Assembly: GCA_946533615.1 (NCBI GenBank)
Contig: CAMNBY010000187.1
Coordinates: 1 to 12,905, forward strand
Source of the DNA: an uncultured Clostridia bacterium
GTDB taxonomy: Bacteria; Bacillota; Clostridia; Oscillospirales; Ruminococcaceae
Length of the DNA: 12,905 nucleotides
Reading direction: 5' to 3'
A program made the translations under genes and the position numbers. The notes under the pieces were generated by a model, which ran no database searches, was not told the origin of the DNA, and saw nothing but the letters and a program-made list of their open reading frames with translations. Positions 1 through 7,075 of this stretch are shown in pieces; within the stretch, counting starts at the first letter, position 1; every line of letters starts with the position of its first letter.

Positions 1-19
1 TCAGCCTTCCTGCGTCGAA

Positions 20-86
20 TTTAGGCAATCTGACGAAAAATCTGACTGCGCATCTTGCGCACAATGGTTGTGCGGTATTGCCTAAA
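20..86. repeat. Nested palindromic element at left edge
   Basis: A perfect 10-bp inverted repeat (TTTAGGCAAT at 20-29, ATTGCCTAAA at 77-86) encloses two mutually exclusive hairpins. One is CGCACAA/TTGTGCG (58-64 with 68-74, loop TGG). The other is TGCGCA/TGCGCA (47-52 with 56-61, loop TCT), which uses the same bases at 58-61. A TCTGAC direct repeat lies between the outer arm and these hairpins. No credible gene covers it. It abuts the terminator that follows and could be a folded RNA tail of a gene to the left or a dispersed palindromic repeat; the sequence alone cannot decide. Confidence 0.5.
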
Positions 87-116
87 AAAACCTCCGCCGC
101 GAAGGCAGAGGTTTTT
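84..116. terminator. Bidirectional rho-independent terminator
   Basis: Read on the minus strand, a GC-rich stem (CCTCTGCC with GGCGGAGG, one wobble pair) closes on a TTCGC loop and is followed by a run of seven T. On the plus strand the hairpin is followed by TTTTT. It lies 27 bases past the aquaporin stop codon and would end that transcript, and also any plus-strand transcript entering from the left. Confidence 0.85.
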
Positions 117-142
117 GTGTCGGTTTGAAAAGATCCGTCCGA

Positions 143-880
143 TCAGTCCTTATCCTTGATGAGCAGCGAGTTTATCATAGCTGCAAGGAAAGCACCTGCC
201 ATGGGTCCTACGATGAACACCCAGAGCTCCTTGAGGGAATCGCCGTCGGTAGCGCCTGCGGAGAAGATCGCGGGAGCGAGGCTTCTTGCAGGGTTGACAG
301 ATGTGCCTGTCATGCCGATGCCGATAAGGTGAACAAAAACGAGTGCAGCGCCGATGAACAGGCCTGCGTGCTTGCTTGTGCCTTCGTCATCGCTCTGAGT
401 AACAGCGAGGATAACGAGAACGAAGATAGTCGTCAGAATGATCTCGGTGATAAGAGCGCCGAAGAAATTCATTGTGCCGAAGCCGTTTGCGCCGAACACG
501 GTCTCGCCGATCTCGGCATGGACCTTGTCAACATCATCGCCGTCGAACTCGAGTGTGCCCATAAAGCCGCAGAGCACGAGGATAACGTGGCAGAGCGTTG
601 CGCAGAAACCGCCGACTACCTGTGCGATGCTGTAGCCGATGGCCTCGTTAAGGCTCATCCTGCCGTCAAAGTACATTGCAAAGGAAACTGCGGGGTTAAG
701 ATGTGCGCCGCTGATCTTGCCGATGGTGTAGGCAGCAACAACGATCGACAGGCCGAATGCCAGTGCGGTAGGCACTACCGAGCCGCCTGTTACCATTGCC
801 GTGCCGCAGCCGAAGAACACCAGAATGAAGGTTCCGAAGGCCTCAGCCGCAAGCTTCTTGGGTTGCGAATAAGTATTCAT
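143..880 (-). CDS. aqpZ: Aquaporin Z-type water channel (MIP family)
   Basis: This 245-residue inner-membrane channel has the MIP double repeat: first NPA box at residues 62-64 (AHLNPAVS) and second at 196-198 (SVNPARS), with six hydrophobic segments between residues about 11 and 240. The residues matching the AqpZ selectivity filter are all present (Phe42, His184, Thr193, Arg199). His in helix 5 and Ser after NPAR, rather than the Asp of glycerol facilitators, favour a water pore over a glycerol pore. The reading frame is open 13 codons further upstream, but GGGAGG (888-893) sits 7 bases before the ATG at 880, so that start is chosen. The gene is monocistronic, with its own promoter and a terminator just downstream. 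Family assignment is near certain; water selectivity is inferred from the filter residues. Confidence 0.95.
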   Translation of the reverse strand: MNTYSQPKKLAAEAFGTFILVFFGCGTAMVTGGSVVPTALAFGLSIVVAAYTIGKISGAHLNPAVSFAMYFDGRMSLNEAIGYSIAQVVGGFCATLCHVILVLCGFMGTLEFDGDDVDKVHAEIGETVFGANGFGTMNFFGALITEIILTTIFVLVILAVTQSDDEGTSKHAGLFIGAALVFVHLIGIGMTGTSVNPARSLAPAIFSAGATDGDSLKELWVFIVGPMAGAFLAAMINSLLIKDKD

Positions 881-941
881 TTCAATTCCTCCCATTTTTT
901 CCGACATAAGCCGGATCATTAACCGTTAACCGATCACCTTT

Positions 942-970
942 ATTGTAACCGATTTTTATGTATTTGTCCA
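942..970 (-). promoter_or_regulatory. Predicted sigma-A promoter of the aquaporin gene
   Basis: On the minus strand TGGACA (970-965) lies 17 bases from TACAAT (947-942), each one base off consensus. The predicted start near 935 gives a leader of about 55 bases. A TAACCGAT direct repeat (927-934 and 946-953, 19 bases apart, about two helical turns) overlaps the -10 box and start point, and TTAACCG is also repeated in tandem at 919-932. These are candidate regulator sites. Confidence 0.6.
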
Positions 971-1009
971 GTGAATATTATATAATTTCTGAATATTTTT
1001 AAAATTTTT

Positions 1010-1190
1010 ATATTTTGAACAAAAAGAAGCGCCAGTTTTTAGCAATTTCACAGCAAGACTGCACGTCCGCCCGTGCCGATCTGTCGAAATACGCCTGCGC
1101 AGCTGACGCCGCAGGAGGCCTGAATAATAATCTTTTTAATTTTCATATTTCAATATTTTGAACAAAAAACAGCACCTGTTTTTGTGCAAT
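1010..1190. repeat. Pair of ~37-bp direct repeats around a GC-rich island
   Basis: Two related segments, 1010-1045 and 1153-1190, share the order ATATTTTGAACAAAAA, GC-CC-GTTTTT, then GCAAT, offset by 143 bases. The second copy can fold as an A-rich/T-rich hairpin (ACAAAAAACAG with CTGTTTTTGT). Between them, in otherwise AT-rich DNA, is a GC-rich patch with a CCTGCG/CGCAGG stem (1094-1099, 1110-1115). No gene is visible in the 954-1230 stretch. It could be a duplicated operator or the trace of a small insertion or excision. Confidence 0.5.
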
Positions 1191-1230
1191 GTAAACGATT
1201 TCCGCGCGTATTATTTGTTGAATTAGTATC

Positions 1231-1259
1231 TTGAAAAAAGGGCAAAAATTTTGTATTAT
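1231..1259 (+). promoter_or_regulatory. Predicted sigma-A promoter of the lipoprotein gene
   Basis: TTGAAA (1231-1236), a 17-base spacer and TATTAT (1254-1259) form a good sigma-A promoter. The expected start is near 1266, giving a leader of about 65 bases that holds the two small hairpins annotated next. Confidence 0.7.
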
Positions 1260-1268
1260 TATTTTAAT

Positions 1269-1306
1269 GGGTACGGAAGACCCAAACCGAAGCTCCCCAC
1301 GGGAGC
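1269..1306 (+). promoter_or_regulatory. Two tandem hairpins in the lipoprotein leader
   Basis: The predicted leader begins almost directly with GGGT/ACCC (1269-1272, 1280-1283), followed by GCTCCC/GGGAGC (1292-1297, 1301-1306, loop CAC). They end 10 bases before the AGGAGG ribosome site (1317-1322), which stays unpaired. There is no T-run, so this is not an attenuator. A 5' stabilising structure on a well-expressed message is the simplest reading. Confidence 0.45.
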
Positions 1307-1331
1307 ATGAACTTTTAGGAGGAAACTTACT

Positions 1332-2249
1332 ATGACTACAAAGAAGCTTGCCGCTGTTCTTTGCGCTTTCGCAATGTCAACAGCAATGCTCACCGCCTGC
1401 GGCGACTCCGATTCTTCGAGCGATTCCGCAAAGAAGGACGATAAGACCACTACTACTACCACGGCTGCTGCCGATGAGAGCGAGGCTCCTGCCGACAGCG
1501 AAGCTCCTGCTGACAGCACTGCTGACACAGAGGCTCCCGCCGAGAGCACTGCCGAGGAGTCCAAGGCTGACGCTCCCGCAGGCACAGATATTGATTTCAC
1601 ATACCAGACCAAGTTCCAGGGCTATGACGCTTTCATGATGTTTGCTGACGGCGGTTGGCGCTTCGGCAACTGGAACGGCACAGGCGAGGAGAAAGAGGGC
1701 TTCGGTATCGACGCCGACATCACAGGCGACGGCGAGTACACAGTTACTTTGGATAACAGGGTGCTCGGACCCGACGACAGAATGAACGAGAACGCCGACA
1801 TGGACGACGATGGCGACGTTGTTCCCGCTTCCGGCGCTTTTGTTTGGTGCGTAGACATCATCGGCATCTGCGACGGCACTACCGACCGCAATGGCAAAGC
1901 TATGGAGAAGAACTCCCTCAAGGACGCCGAGGAGGGCAAGAACTATCCCAACATCGCCAAGGACATCAAGGGCAAGTTCAAGGGCGACGGCAGCGATGTA
2001 AAGGTACAGGTTACCTCTATCAAGGCTGACGGTCAGGAAGTAGAGTTCGACCCCTCAAAGATCATTTACGGAAACATCGAGGGTGAAAACAACTGCTTCC
2101 GCATCGAGATCTACAACGAATATGGTGATACCAAGGCAGATCCGCCGCTTGACGTTTCTTCTCTCACCTTCAAGAAGCTTGAAGTTACCTTCACTATCGA
2201 AGGCCTTGGCGAGGTTGGCCCCTTCGACGCTCCCGCTTGGGCACAGTAA
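1332..2249 (+). CDS. Secreted lipoprotein with acidic low-complexity linker, function unknown
   Basis: This 305-residue protein starts with a lipoprotein signal peptide: Lys4-Lys5, a hydrophobic stretch at 6-19, and lipobox LTAC with the lipidated Cys at 23. Residues 24-86 are a disordered linker rich in Ser, Thr, Ala, Glu and Pro, with EAPADS-like repeats, probably spanning the cell wall. Residues about 87-305 form a compact, probably beta-rich domain with many aromatics (a GGW-FGNWN stretch near 110-120), an Asp/Asn-rich loop near residue 155 that could bind calcium, and a lone Cys pair near 174-180. The composition recalls carbohydrate-binding modules of Clostridia, but no family is firmly recognised and no enzyme motif is visible. 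It has its own promoter and AGGAGG 9 bases before the ATG. It would sit on the outer face of the membrane. Confidence 0.85.
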   Translation: MTTKKLAAVLCAFAMSTAMLTACGDSDSSSDSAKKDDKTTTTTTAAADESEAPADSEAPADSTADTEAPAESTAEESKADAPAGTDIDFTYQTKFQGYDAFMMFADGGWRFGNWNGTGEEKEGFGIDADITGDGEYTVTLDNRVLGPDDRMNENADMDDDGDVVPASGAFVWCVDIIGICDGTTDRNGKAMEKNSLKDAEEGKNYPNIAKDIKGKFKGDGSDVKVQVTSIKADGQEVEFDPSKIIYGNIEGENNCFRIEIYNEYGDTKADPPLDVSSLTFKKLEVTFTIEGLGEVGPFDAPAWAQ

Positions 2250-2279
2250 GCCGATCAAATTTCAGCATAAATATCCAGC

Positions 2280-2303
2280 ATGGCCGATAGCAATATCGGC
2301 CAT
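2280..2303 (+). terminator. Perfect 10-bp hairpin with GCAA loop, possible terminator
   Basis: ATGGCCGATA (2280-2289) pairs perfectly with TATCGGCCAT (2294-2303) around GCAA, a stable GNRA tetraloop. It lies 30 bases after the lipoprotein stop codon. The following bases are TTGCATAT, not a real T-run, so it may act as a weak terminator or as a 3'-end stabiliser. Confidence 0.5.
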
Positions 2304-2320
2304 TTGCATATCCCGATAAT

Positions 2321-2355
2321 CAATGCACAATGCACAATTCACAATTCACAATGAG
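2321..2355. repeat. 7-bp tandem repeat (CAATGCA/CAATTCA)
   Basis: Two copies of CAATGCA are followed by two of CAATTCA and a partial CAATG. Units thus come in identical pairs, which suggests slippage or stepwise duplication. This short array precedes two small GC hairpins (2358-2374, and CCGC/GCGG at 2380-2390). The 2356-2442 stretch otherwise holds nothing recognisable. Confidence 0.75.
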
Positions 2356-2442
2356 GGTGCCGCCTGCGGCGGTATCTTTCCGCGAAGCGGGCAGGTCGGC
2401 GATCCGGCACAGAATAAAGCCTGAATAGGAATACCCGAAAAA

Positions 2443-2785
2443 AGCCTGCCTAACGGCTGCGCCGTTGCCTCATTCGCAAAGGCTCCCACCGCCCTTAGAG
2501 GGCGGCGCTGAGACCCTTGCCAAGCGCTCGATTGAGAGCTGGTGGGGGAATTAAAAAAGCCTGCCTAACGGCTGCACCGCGAACTCATTCACAAAGTGAA
2601 ACCGCCTCCCCTCCGGGGAGGCCTCGCAAGGCTCCGCCAAGCGCTCGATTGAAAGCTGGTAGGGGAATCAAAAAGCCTGCCTGACGGCTGCACCGCGAAC
2701 TCATTCACAAAGGCAACCGCCTCCCCTCCGGGGAGGCTCGCAAAGCTTTGTCAAGCGCTCGATAAAAAATGGAGGGGGAATTAAA
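2443..2785. repeat. Three tandem ~115-bp repeats with a covarying hairpin
   Basis: Copies run 2443-2557, 2558-2673 and 2674-2785, each opening AGCCTGCCT-ACGGCTGC, with shared CTCATTC and CAAGCGCTCGAT blocks, and closing in GGGGAATTAAAA or a close variant. Each has a 7-bp stem with a 3-base loop in the same place (2489-2505, 2605-2621, 2720-2736). In copy 1 the arms are CCGCCCT/AGGGCGG; in copies 2 and 3 they are CCTCCCC/GGGGAGG. Two pairs thus changed on both sides (G-C to T-A, T-A to C-G), keeping the fold. The end of copy 3 overlaps the ribosome site of the next gene. The array is too long in period and too variable for CRISPR. Confidence 0.85.
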
Positions 2786-3853
2786 ATGCCGTTCAGGATA
2801 GTGAGGGATGATATTACAAGAGTCAAGGCCGATGCTGTCGTTAATGCCGCGAACAGCAGCCTGCTCGGAGGCGGAGGCGTTGACGGAGCGATACACAAGG
2901 CGGCAGGGAAGAAGCTGCTCGAGGAGTGCCGAACTCTCGGGGGCTGCGCCACGGGAGATGCAAAGGTCACAAAGGGCTATAGGCTGAGCTGCAAGTACAT
3001 TATACATACCGTCGGGCCCGTGTGGCAGGGCGGCGGCAGCGGCGAGGCTCGGGCTCTGCGCTCCTGTTATGACCGCTCGCTGGAGCTTGCGCGTGAACGC
3101 GGCTGCGAGAGCATCGCCTTTCCCCTCATTTCCTCGGGAGTTTACGGCTACCCGAAGGCTGAGGCGCTTAGCATCGCAGTTTCTGCCTTCGAGGACTTCC
3201 TGCGCCAAAACGACATGGACATTATCCTTGTTATCTTTGACCGCAGCGCGTTTGAGATAAGCAGCAGCCTTTACAGCTCTATCGCGGAATTCATCGACGA
3301 CACCTACGCCGACAACGCCCGCAAAAACGACACCCGCCGCCCGATGCAGTTCAGGCGTTTATGGAAAGCGAAGGAGTCTGCTCCCGCAGACCTTGACTTC
3401 GAGGAAGTATCAGCCGACAAGGCCGCTTCCGATATGCCGATGGCGGGGGCAATGCCGATGCCGATGATGGCGCCAAGCATGGCTCCCGAGAGCCTTGATG
3501 CCTTTCTTGCCTCGCGGGACGAGTCGTTCTCACAGTATCTGCTGAGGCTCATCGACCAAAGCGGCATGACGGATCCCGAGGTCTACCGCAAGGCGAACAT
3601 CGACCGCAAGTTGTTCTCGAAGATACGCTCGAAGGCGGACTACAAGCCCAAAAAGCAGACGGTGCTTGCCTTTGCCATCGCGCTGGAGCTGAGCCTTGAG
3701 GATACGGAGAGACTGCTTGCAAAAGCAGGATATGCTCTCTCGGACAGCATAAAGTTCGATCTTATAGTGAAGTATTTCATCATCAACGGAAGGTACGACA
3801 TCTTCGAGATAAACCAGGCGCTCTTCGCCTTCGACCAGACCCTGATGTGCTGA
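2786..3853 (+). CDS. Macro-domain protein (ADP-ribose binding/hydrolase type) fused to a C-terminal HTH-like domain
   Basis: The protein has 355 residues. Residues 1-170 are a macro domain with every usual landmark: DDIT (8-11), VVNAANSSLLGGGGVDGAIH (18-37), CATGDAK (54-60), IIHTVGPVW (72-80) and the SSGVYGYP loop (116-123). Such domains bind ADP-ribose and often remove it from proteins or from O-acetyl-ADP-ribose. Residues about 171-240 are a linker with a Met/Pro-rich stretch (216-235). Residues about 245-355 are helical: IDRKLFSKIRS (272-282) followed by KKQTVLAFAIALELS (289-303) looks like an XRE/cI-type helix-turn-helix, then a conserved-looking tail. There is no signal peptide, so it is cytoplasmic. 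The ribosome site GGAGGGGG precedes the ATG and lies at the end of an upstream repeat copy; no clear promoter was found. The gene stands alone, so its ADP-ribosylation partner is not local. Confidence 0.88.
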   Translation: MPFRIVRDDITRVKADAVVNAANSSLLGGGGVDGAIHKAAGKKLLEECRTLGGCATGDAKVTKGYRLSCKYIIHTVGPVWQGGGSGEARALRSCYDRSLELARERGCESIAFPLISSGVYGYPKAEALSIAVSAFEDFLRQNDMDIILVIFDRSAFEISSSLYSSIAEFIDDTYADNARKNDTRRPMQFRRLWKAKESAPADLDFEEVSADKAASDMPMAGAMPMPMMAPSMAPESLDAFLASRDESFSQYLLRLIDQSGMTDPEVYRKANIDRKLFSKIRSKADYKPKKQTVLAFAIALELSLEDTERLLAKAGYALSDSIKFDLIVKYFIINGRYDIFEINQALFAFDQTLMC

Positions 3854-3879
3854 ACCCGCTTTTTTTGATTCGCGAGAAC

Positions 3880-3905
3880 GGCGGCGAAGCCGCCTCACAG
3901 CTGTG
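3880..3905. repeat. Short hairpin and palindrome after the macro gene
   Basis: GGCGGC/GCCGCC with loop GAA (3880-3894) is followed by the palindrome CACAGCTGTG (3896-3905). No T-run follows, so neither is a clear terminator. The rest of 3906-3990 shows nothing recognisable. Confidence 0.4.
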
Positions 3906-3990
3906 TGATGTGCCGGGGCTCCCTCGCGATACGGTGGGGGTCAGACGGATAGAGTGAGAGGAAAGCGCCCGAGCAAAACAAACCGAATAA

Positions 3991-4029
3991 AACAAGCCCG
4001 CAAGGTCACAATGGCCTTGCGGGCTTGTT
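3991..4029. terminator. Strong bidirectional terminator between convergent genes
   Basis: AACAAGCCCGCAAGG (3991-4005) pairs perfectly over 15 bp with CCTTGCGGGCTTGTT (4015-4029) around a 9-base loop. T-rich tracts follow on both strands. It lies just after the alpha-galactosidase stop codon (minus strand) and downstream of the macro gene (plus strand), so it ends both transcripts. Confidence 0.92.
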
Positions 4030-4034
4030 TGGTT

Positions 4035-5684
4035 TTATGCTAATCTTCCGTCGGGAAGGAGGGTAATAGTTTTCAGCCTTCCTTTCAGCGAGATCGTCAG
4101 TCTGACACTTCCGTGCTCCCATTCGGCGCGAAGCACCTTGGCGTCAGCATATCTTCTGGCGGTGGCAAGCATACGGCGCTGTTTGTCCGTGTAGGTGCCG
4201 ACATCGTCAGAGGTGAAGAACACGCTGCCGAAAATGTGATTGATGAGGGCAAGGCTCTGCTTCTGGCAGTGGAAGAGCTTCAGGTTCTCGTCACGCAGCA
4301 GGAAAACGTCGGGGTCGTTGAGGAACGCCCTGCCGTCAAGCTGGCGGCGGAAAATTGTGTTTAGCATTGAGTTCCTTGTTGAAACGCGCTCGCGGTGGGT
4401 CTGCTGCATGATAGGCGAGTCGTTCCAGCTGAGGCCGACGTCGCAGCCGATGCGGCAGTAGTCAGCCTTGCCGAAGGCAGGCATCAGCGGTACTCCGCAG
4501 CCGAGCATGAGCTTGCGGCCGCAGCACTCGCGCAGGAAATCCATCGCCTCGCACATGATCTCGCCGCGGCTCTTTCCATGCTGCGGGATAATGCAGACCG
4601 CATACAGGAAGTCAAGCTTCACCATGTCGAAGCCCCACTCGCTGAGCACAACGCGGAAGACCTCTTTGAGATACTCCCTGACCTCGGGATTGTAGAAGTC
4701 GAGCACATAGCTGCCGCTCCAGTTGCAGCCCGCAGGCAGCGGAGCGCCGTCCGAGTCCTTCAAAAGCCAATCCTTCTTGTTTTTGAATATATCCGACTCG
4801 CGCTCGCAGACAAAGGGCGCCAGCCACAGCCCCGAGAGCAGCTCTCTTTTGTGAGCCGCCTCGCTGATGCAGGCGATGCCGTTGGGGAATTTCTGCTTGT
4901 TGATGCTTAGCCAGTCGCCCACGGCGGTCTGGTAGCCGTCGTCGATCTGGAAGATGTCCTGGCGGACGCCGCTTTTTGCAAGCGCCTCGAGATCGAGCAG
5001 CAGCTTCAGCTCGTCGATCTCCTGATAATGTCTGTACCAGCTGGTGTAGCCGAAGATCCGCGCAGCCTTCGGGCGGTCGATCTCCATGAGGGCGAACCAG
5101 CGGTCGAAGACCTCCTCCTCGGTGCCTGTCAGGGTGACGACGTCAACGGCGTCGAATGGCACACCGTAGACAGCGCCTGCGCAGTCGCGGCTTATCCTGA
5201 GCTTGCCCCGCTCGGAGAAGAGCTCGAAGACCGTGAAGCCGCTCCTCTCGCTGACCGAGCCCATCAGCATGAACTCGTCGCCGAGGCGGATATAGCCGTA
5301 GCTGAAGCCGTGAAAGTCGCCTCTGCGGCTGCTGTAGCCCACAAAGCCGTAGTCGCCGTACTTGTCGAAATTGTACTTTCTCACCAGCGGCATGGGTATT
5401 TGGTTTATGCCCCGCATTTTTTCCTTTATGCTGTATTCTCGGCTGTCTGTCCAGGACTGATAGCCGTTCATGAATACCCGATCCCTTTCGGAGACCTCGA
5501 GCTTCGCCTCGATGTATATTTCCTCAAACTCGACCTCCTGTGCGGGAACGACCCTGATGCGGACACGCTCCTCGTCACAGATAAGCTTCGCCGTGAATTC
5601 GGGCAGCTCCAGCACGTCGGTGAACTCGCACATCATTCCGTTGAATTTTATTACCGCGTTGTATTCCGTTGGTTTGCAGAGCAT
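4035..5684 (-). CDS. Intracellular alpha-galactosidase, glycoside hydrolase family 36
   Basis: This 549-residue enzyme (551 from the upstream ATG at 5690; numbering here uses 551) cleaves terminal alpha-galactose from melibiose- or raffinose-type sugars. Length matches the compact GH36 enzymes such as Thermotoga GalA rather than the ~720-residue type. An N-terminal beta-sandwich (about 1-185) leads into a TIM barrel (about 205-490) with FQIDDGYQ (247-254), GLWLAPFVCERESDIF (287-302), the nucleophile Asp360 in VKLDFLY, and the probable acid/base Asp417 in RIGCDVG, about 57 residues later as expected. There is no signal peptide, so it works on imported sugar. GGAGG lies one base from the ATG at 5690 but 7 bases from the in-frame ATG at 5684, so 5684 is preferred. 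That start falls two bases after the transporter stop codon, implying translational coupling. It is the last gene of the operon. Confidence 0.93.
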   Translation of the reverse strand: MLCKPTEYNAVIKFNGMMCEFTDVLELPEFTAKLICDEERVRIRVVPAQEVEFEEIYIEAKLEVSERDRVFMNGYQSWTDSREYSIKEKMRGINQIPMPLVRKYNFDKYGDYGFVGYSSRRGDFHGFSYGYIRLGDEFMLMGSVSERSGFTVFELFSERGKLRISRDCAGAVYGVPFDAVDVVTLTGTEEEVFDRWFALMEIDRPKAARIFGYTSWYRHYQEIDELKLLLDLEALAKSGVRQDIFQIDDGYQTAVGDWLSINKQKFPNGIACISEAAHKRELLSGLWLAPFVCERESDIFKNKKDWLLKDSDGAPLPAGCNWSGSYVLDFYNPEVREYLKEVFRVVLSEWGFDMVKLDFLYAVCIIPQHGKSRGEIMCEAMDFLRECCGRKLMLGCGVPLMPAFGKADYCRIGCDVGLSWNDSPIMQQTHRERVSTRNSMLNTIFRRQLDGRAFLNDPDVFLLRDENLKLFHCQKQSLALINHIFGSVFFTSDDVGTYTDKQRRMLATARRYADAKVLRAEWEHGSVRLTISLKGRLKTITLLPDGRLA

Positions 5685-5686
5685 TG

Positions 5687-7075
5687 TCATTCCTCCGTTT
5701 CGGTAGTTTCGCTGTCGATTACGCCCTTGACGCTCTTTTCGTTATACAGCCCGAGAATGATGCCGCCGATGAGGCAGAGAGCTGCGGCGACGGCGGCGGT
5801 CAGCCTGAGGCCGAAGCCGTTCTCGCCAATGCCCTTGATGGACGTAAAGAGCACCATTGCCAGCGCCTGACCGAGCTTCATGGCGAAGGTCCTTGCCGCA
5901 AAGAACATACCCTCGCGGCTCTCGCCTGTTTTGATGCCGTCGGCCTGAGCAACGTCAGCGACGATGGCCTGCGGCAGTATGCCCAGCACCGCCATCGGGA
6001 TAGATGCCAGCACCGAGATCGAAAGTCCGTTGACCATTTTCGGCATACCGAGCTTGCCTGCAAAGGCGGTGTAGAGGAACACCAGGCTGAAGAACACGAA
6101 AGCGCTTATTACAAGCTTCTTCTTTCCGAGCTTCTTTGCTAAAATATTGACGGGGAGATAGAACACAAGGCTCATTGCCGTCATCGTGGCAAAGAGTATG
6201 AAGGTCTTGTCGGCGTCAAGGCCGATCAGCGTAACGGTGTAGAACGAAAGTCCCGTCTGGAACATTGTAAGAGCCACCCAGTAGAAAATATCCGAGGCCA
6301 CGAACTTTCTGAATTCTACGTTTGAGAAGGTCTTGGAGAGGGAAGCGAAGGCGGGCGTCTCCGAGGGGGTGGTGTCAACGTAGTCGGGCTCCCTTATTGT
6401 GAAAACAGGCACCAGCATACAGATCGCCGCGACGCCTGCCATTATGCCTATCGTCAGGCGGAAGGAATTTGCATAGCCCATCGAGTCGCGGAAGATGCCC
6501 GCGATGTTCGGGACAAGATAGGAGAAAGCGCTTCCGAGGAAGAAGGTCACGGAGATGTAGGTGGAAACGTTTATCCTGTCCGTGGGGTCGCGTCCGAGCT
6601 CGGGAAGCAGGGCGTTATATGGCGTGCAGTAAATGGTCATGAAGAGATAGAAAAGCAGCAGCGTCACCAGCAGGGTGATGTTGTTCGCCCAGGAAACATG
6701 ACCCACGGGAGAAACGAAGATCAGCACCGTGATGACCGCAAAGGGAACGGCGATGACCCTCATAAAGGGGATGCGCCTGCCGTCCTTGTGGCGGCAGCGG
6801 TCGGATTTTGATGCGATATACGGGTCGGTGACGGCGTCGAAAAGCCGTCCGATGGCTGTGATGCAGCCGATGACCGTCAGGCCGAGCACGATGCTTGTCT
6901 GGGTGATAAAGGTCTTCTGCCCCAGCTCGATCTGCGAGTCCTCGGGCATATAGAAGAACACCAGCCAGTTGGATACTATTCCCGAGAGCATCGACCAGCC
7001 CAGCTGTCCGACGGCGAAGAGCCACAGTATCTTGTTGGTTATCTTTTTCTTCGGAGCCTGTACAGTTTCGTTCAT
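5687..7075 (-). CDS. GPH-family (MelB-like) sugar:cation symporter
   Basis: A 462-residue membrane protein with about 12 hydrophobic helices. The GPH signature is plain: GRLFDAVTDP (76-85) followed by SDR (91-93) and GRRIPFM (99-105). Asp80 and Asp84 have the four-residue spacing of MelB Asp55 and Asp59, which hold the coupling cation. It should bring an oligosaccharide or galactoside into the cell with Na+ or H+. The alpha-galactosidase directly downstream points to an alpha-galactoside as substrate (inference). An excellent ribosome site, AAAGGAGG, lies inside the end of the TetR gene, 7 bases before the ATG, and the TetR stop codon overlaps that ATG by one base (TAATG). The tail (about 445-462) is charged and cytoplasmic. 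Confidence 0.92.
   Translation of the reverse strand: MNETVQAPKKKITNKILWLFAVGQLGWSMLSGIVSNWLVFFYMPEDSQIELGQKTFITQTSIVLGLTVIGCITAIGRLFDAVTDPYIASKSDRCRHKDGRRIPFMRVIAVPFAVITVLIFVSPVGHVSWANNITLLVTLLLFYLFMTIYCTPYNALLPELGRDPTDRINVSTYISVTFFLGSAFSYLVPNIAGIFRDSMGYANSFRLTIGIMAGVAAICMLVPVFTIREPDYVDTTPSETPAFASLSKTFSNVEFRKFVASDIFYWVALTMFQTGLSFYTVTLIGLDADKTFILFATMTAMSLVFYLPVNILAKKLGKKKLVISAFVFFSLVFLYTAFAGKLGMPKMVNGLSISVLASIPMAVLGILPQAIVADVAQADGIKTGESREGMFFAARTFAMKLGQALAMVLFTSIKGIGENGFGLRLTAAVAAALCLIGGIILGLYNEKSVKGVIDSETTETEE

Noticed and set aside
125..922. 265-codon plus-strand open frame across the aquaporin gene
   Set aside because: It is an exact antisense shadow of a clear MIP-family gene, has Cys/His-rich random composition, and its apparent start lies inside the terminator region without a ribosome site.
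1094..1115. CCTGCG/CGCAGG hairpin as a terminator
   Set aside because: The stem is short with a 10-base loop, no T-run follows directly, and no transcript is known to reach it from either side.
2443..2785. Three evenly spaced repeats as a CRISPR array
   Set aside because: The whole ~115-bp unit is repeated with no unique spacers, and no cas gene is nearby.
5028..5870. 280-codon plus-strand frame opposite the galactosidase and symporter genes
   Set aside because: It crosses two well-supported minus-strand genes, lacks a ribosome site and shows no family signature.
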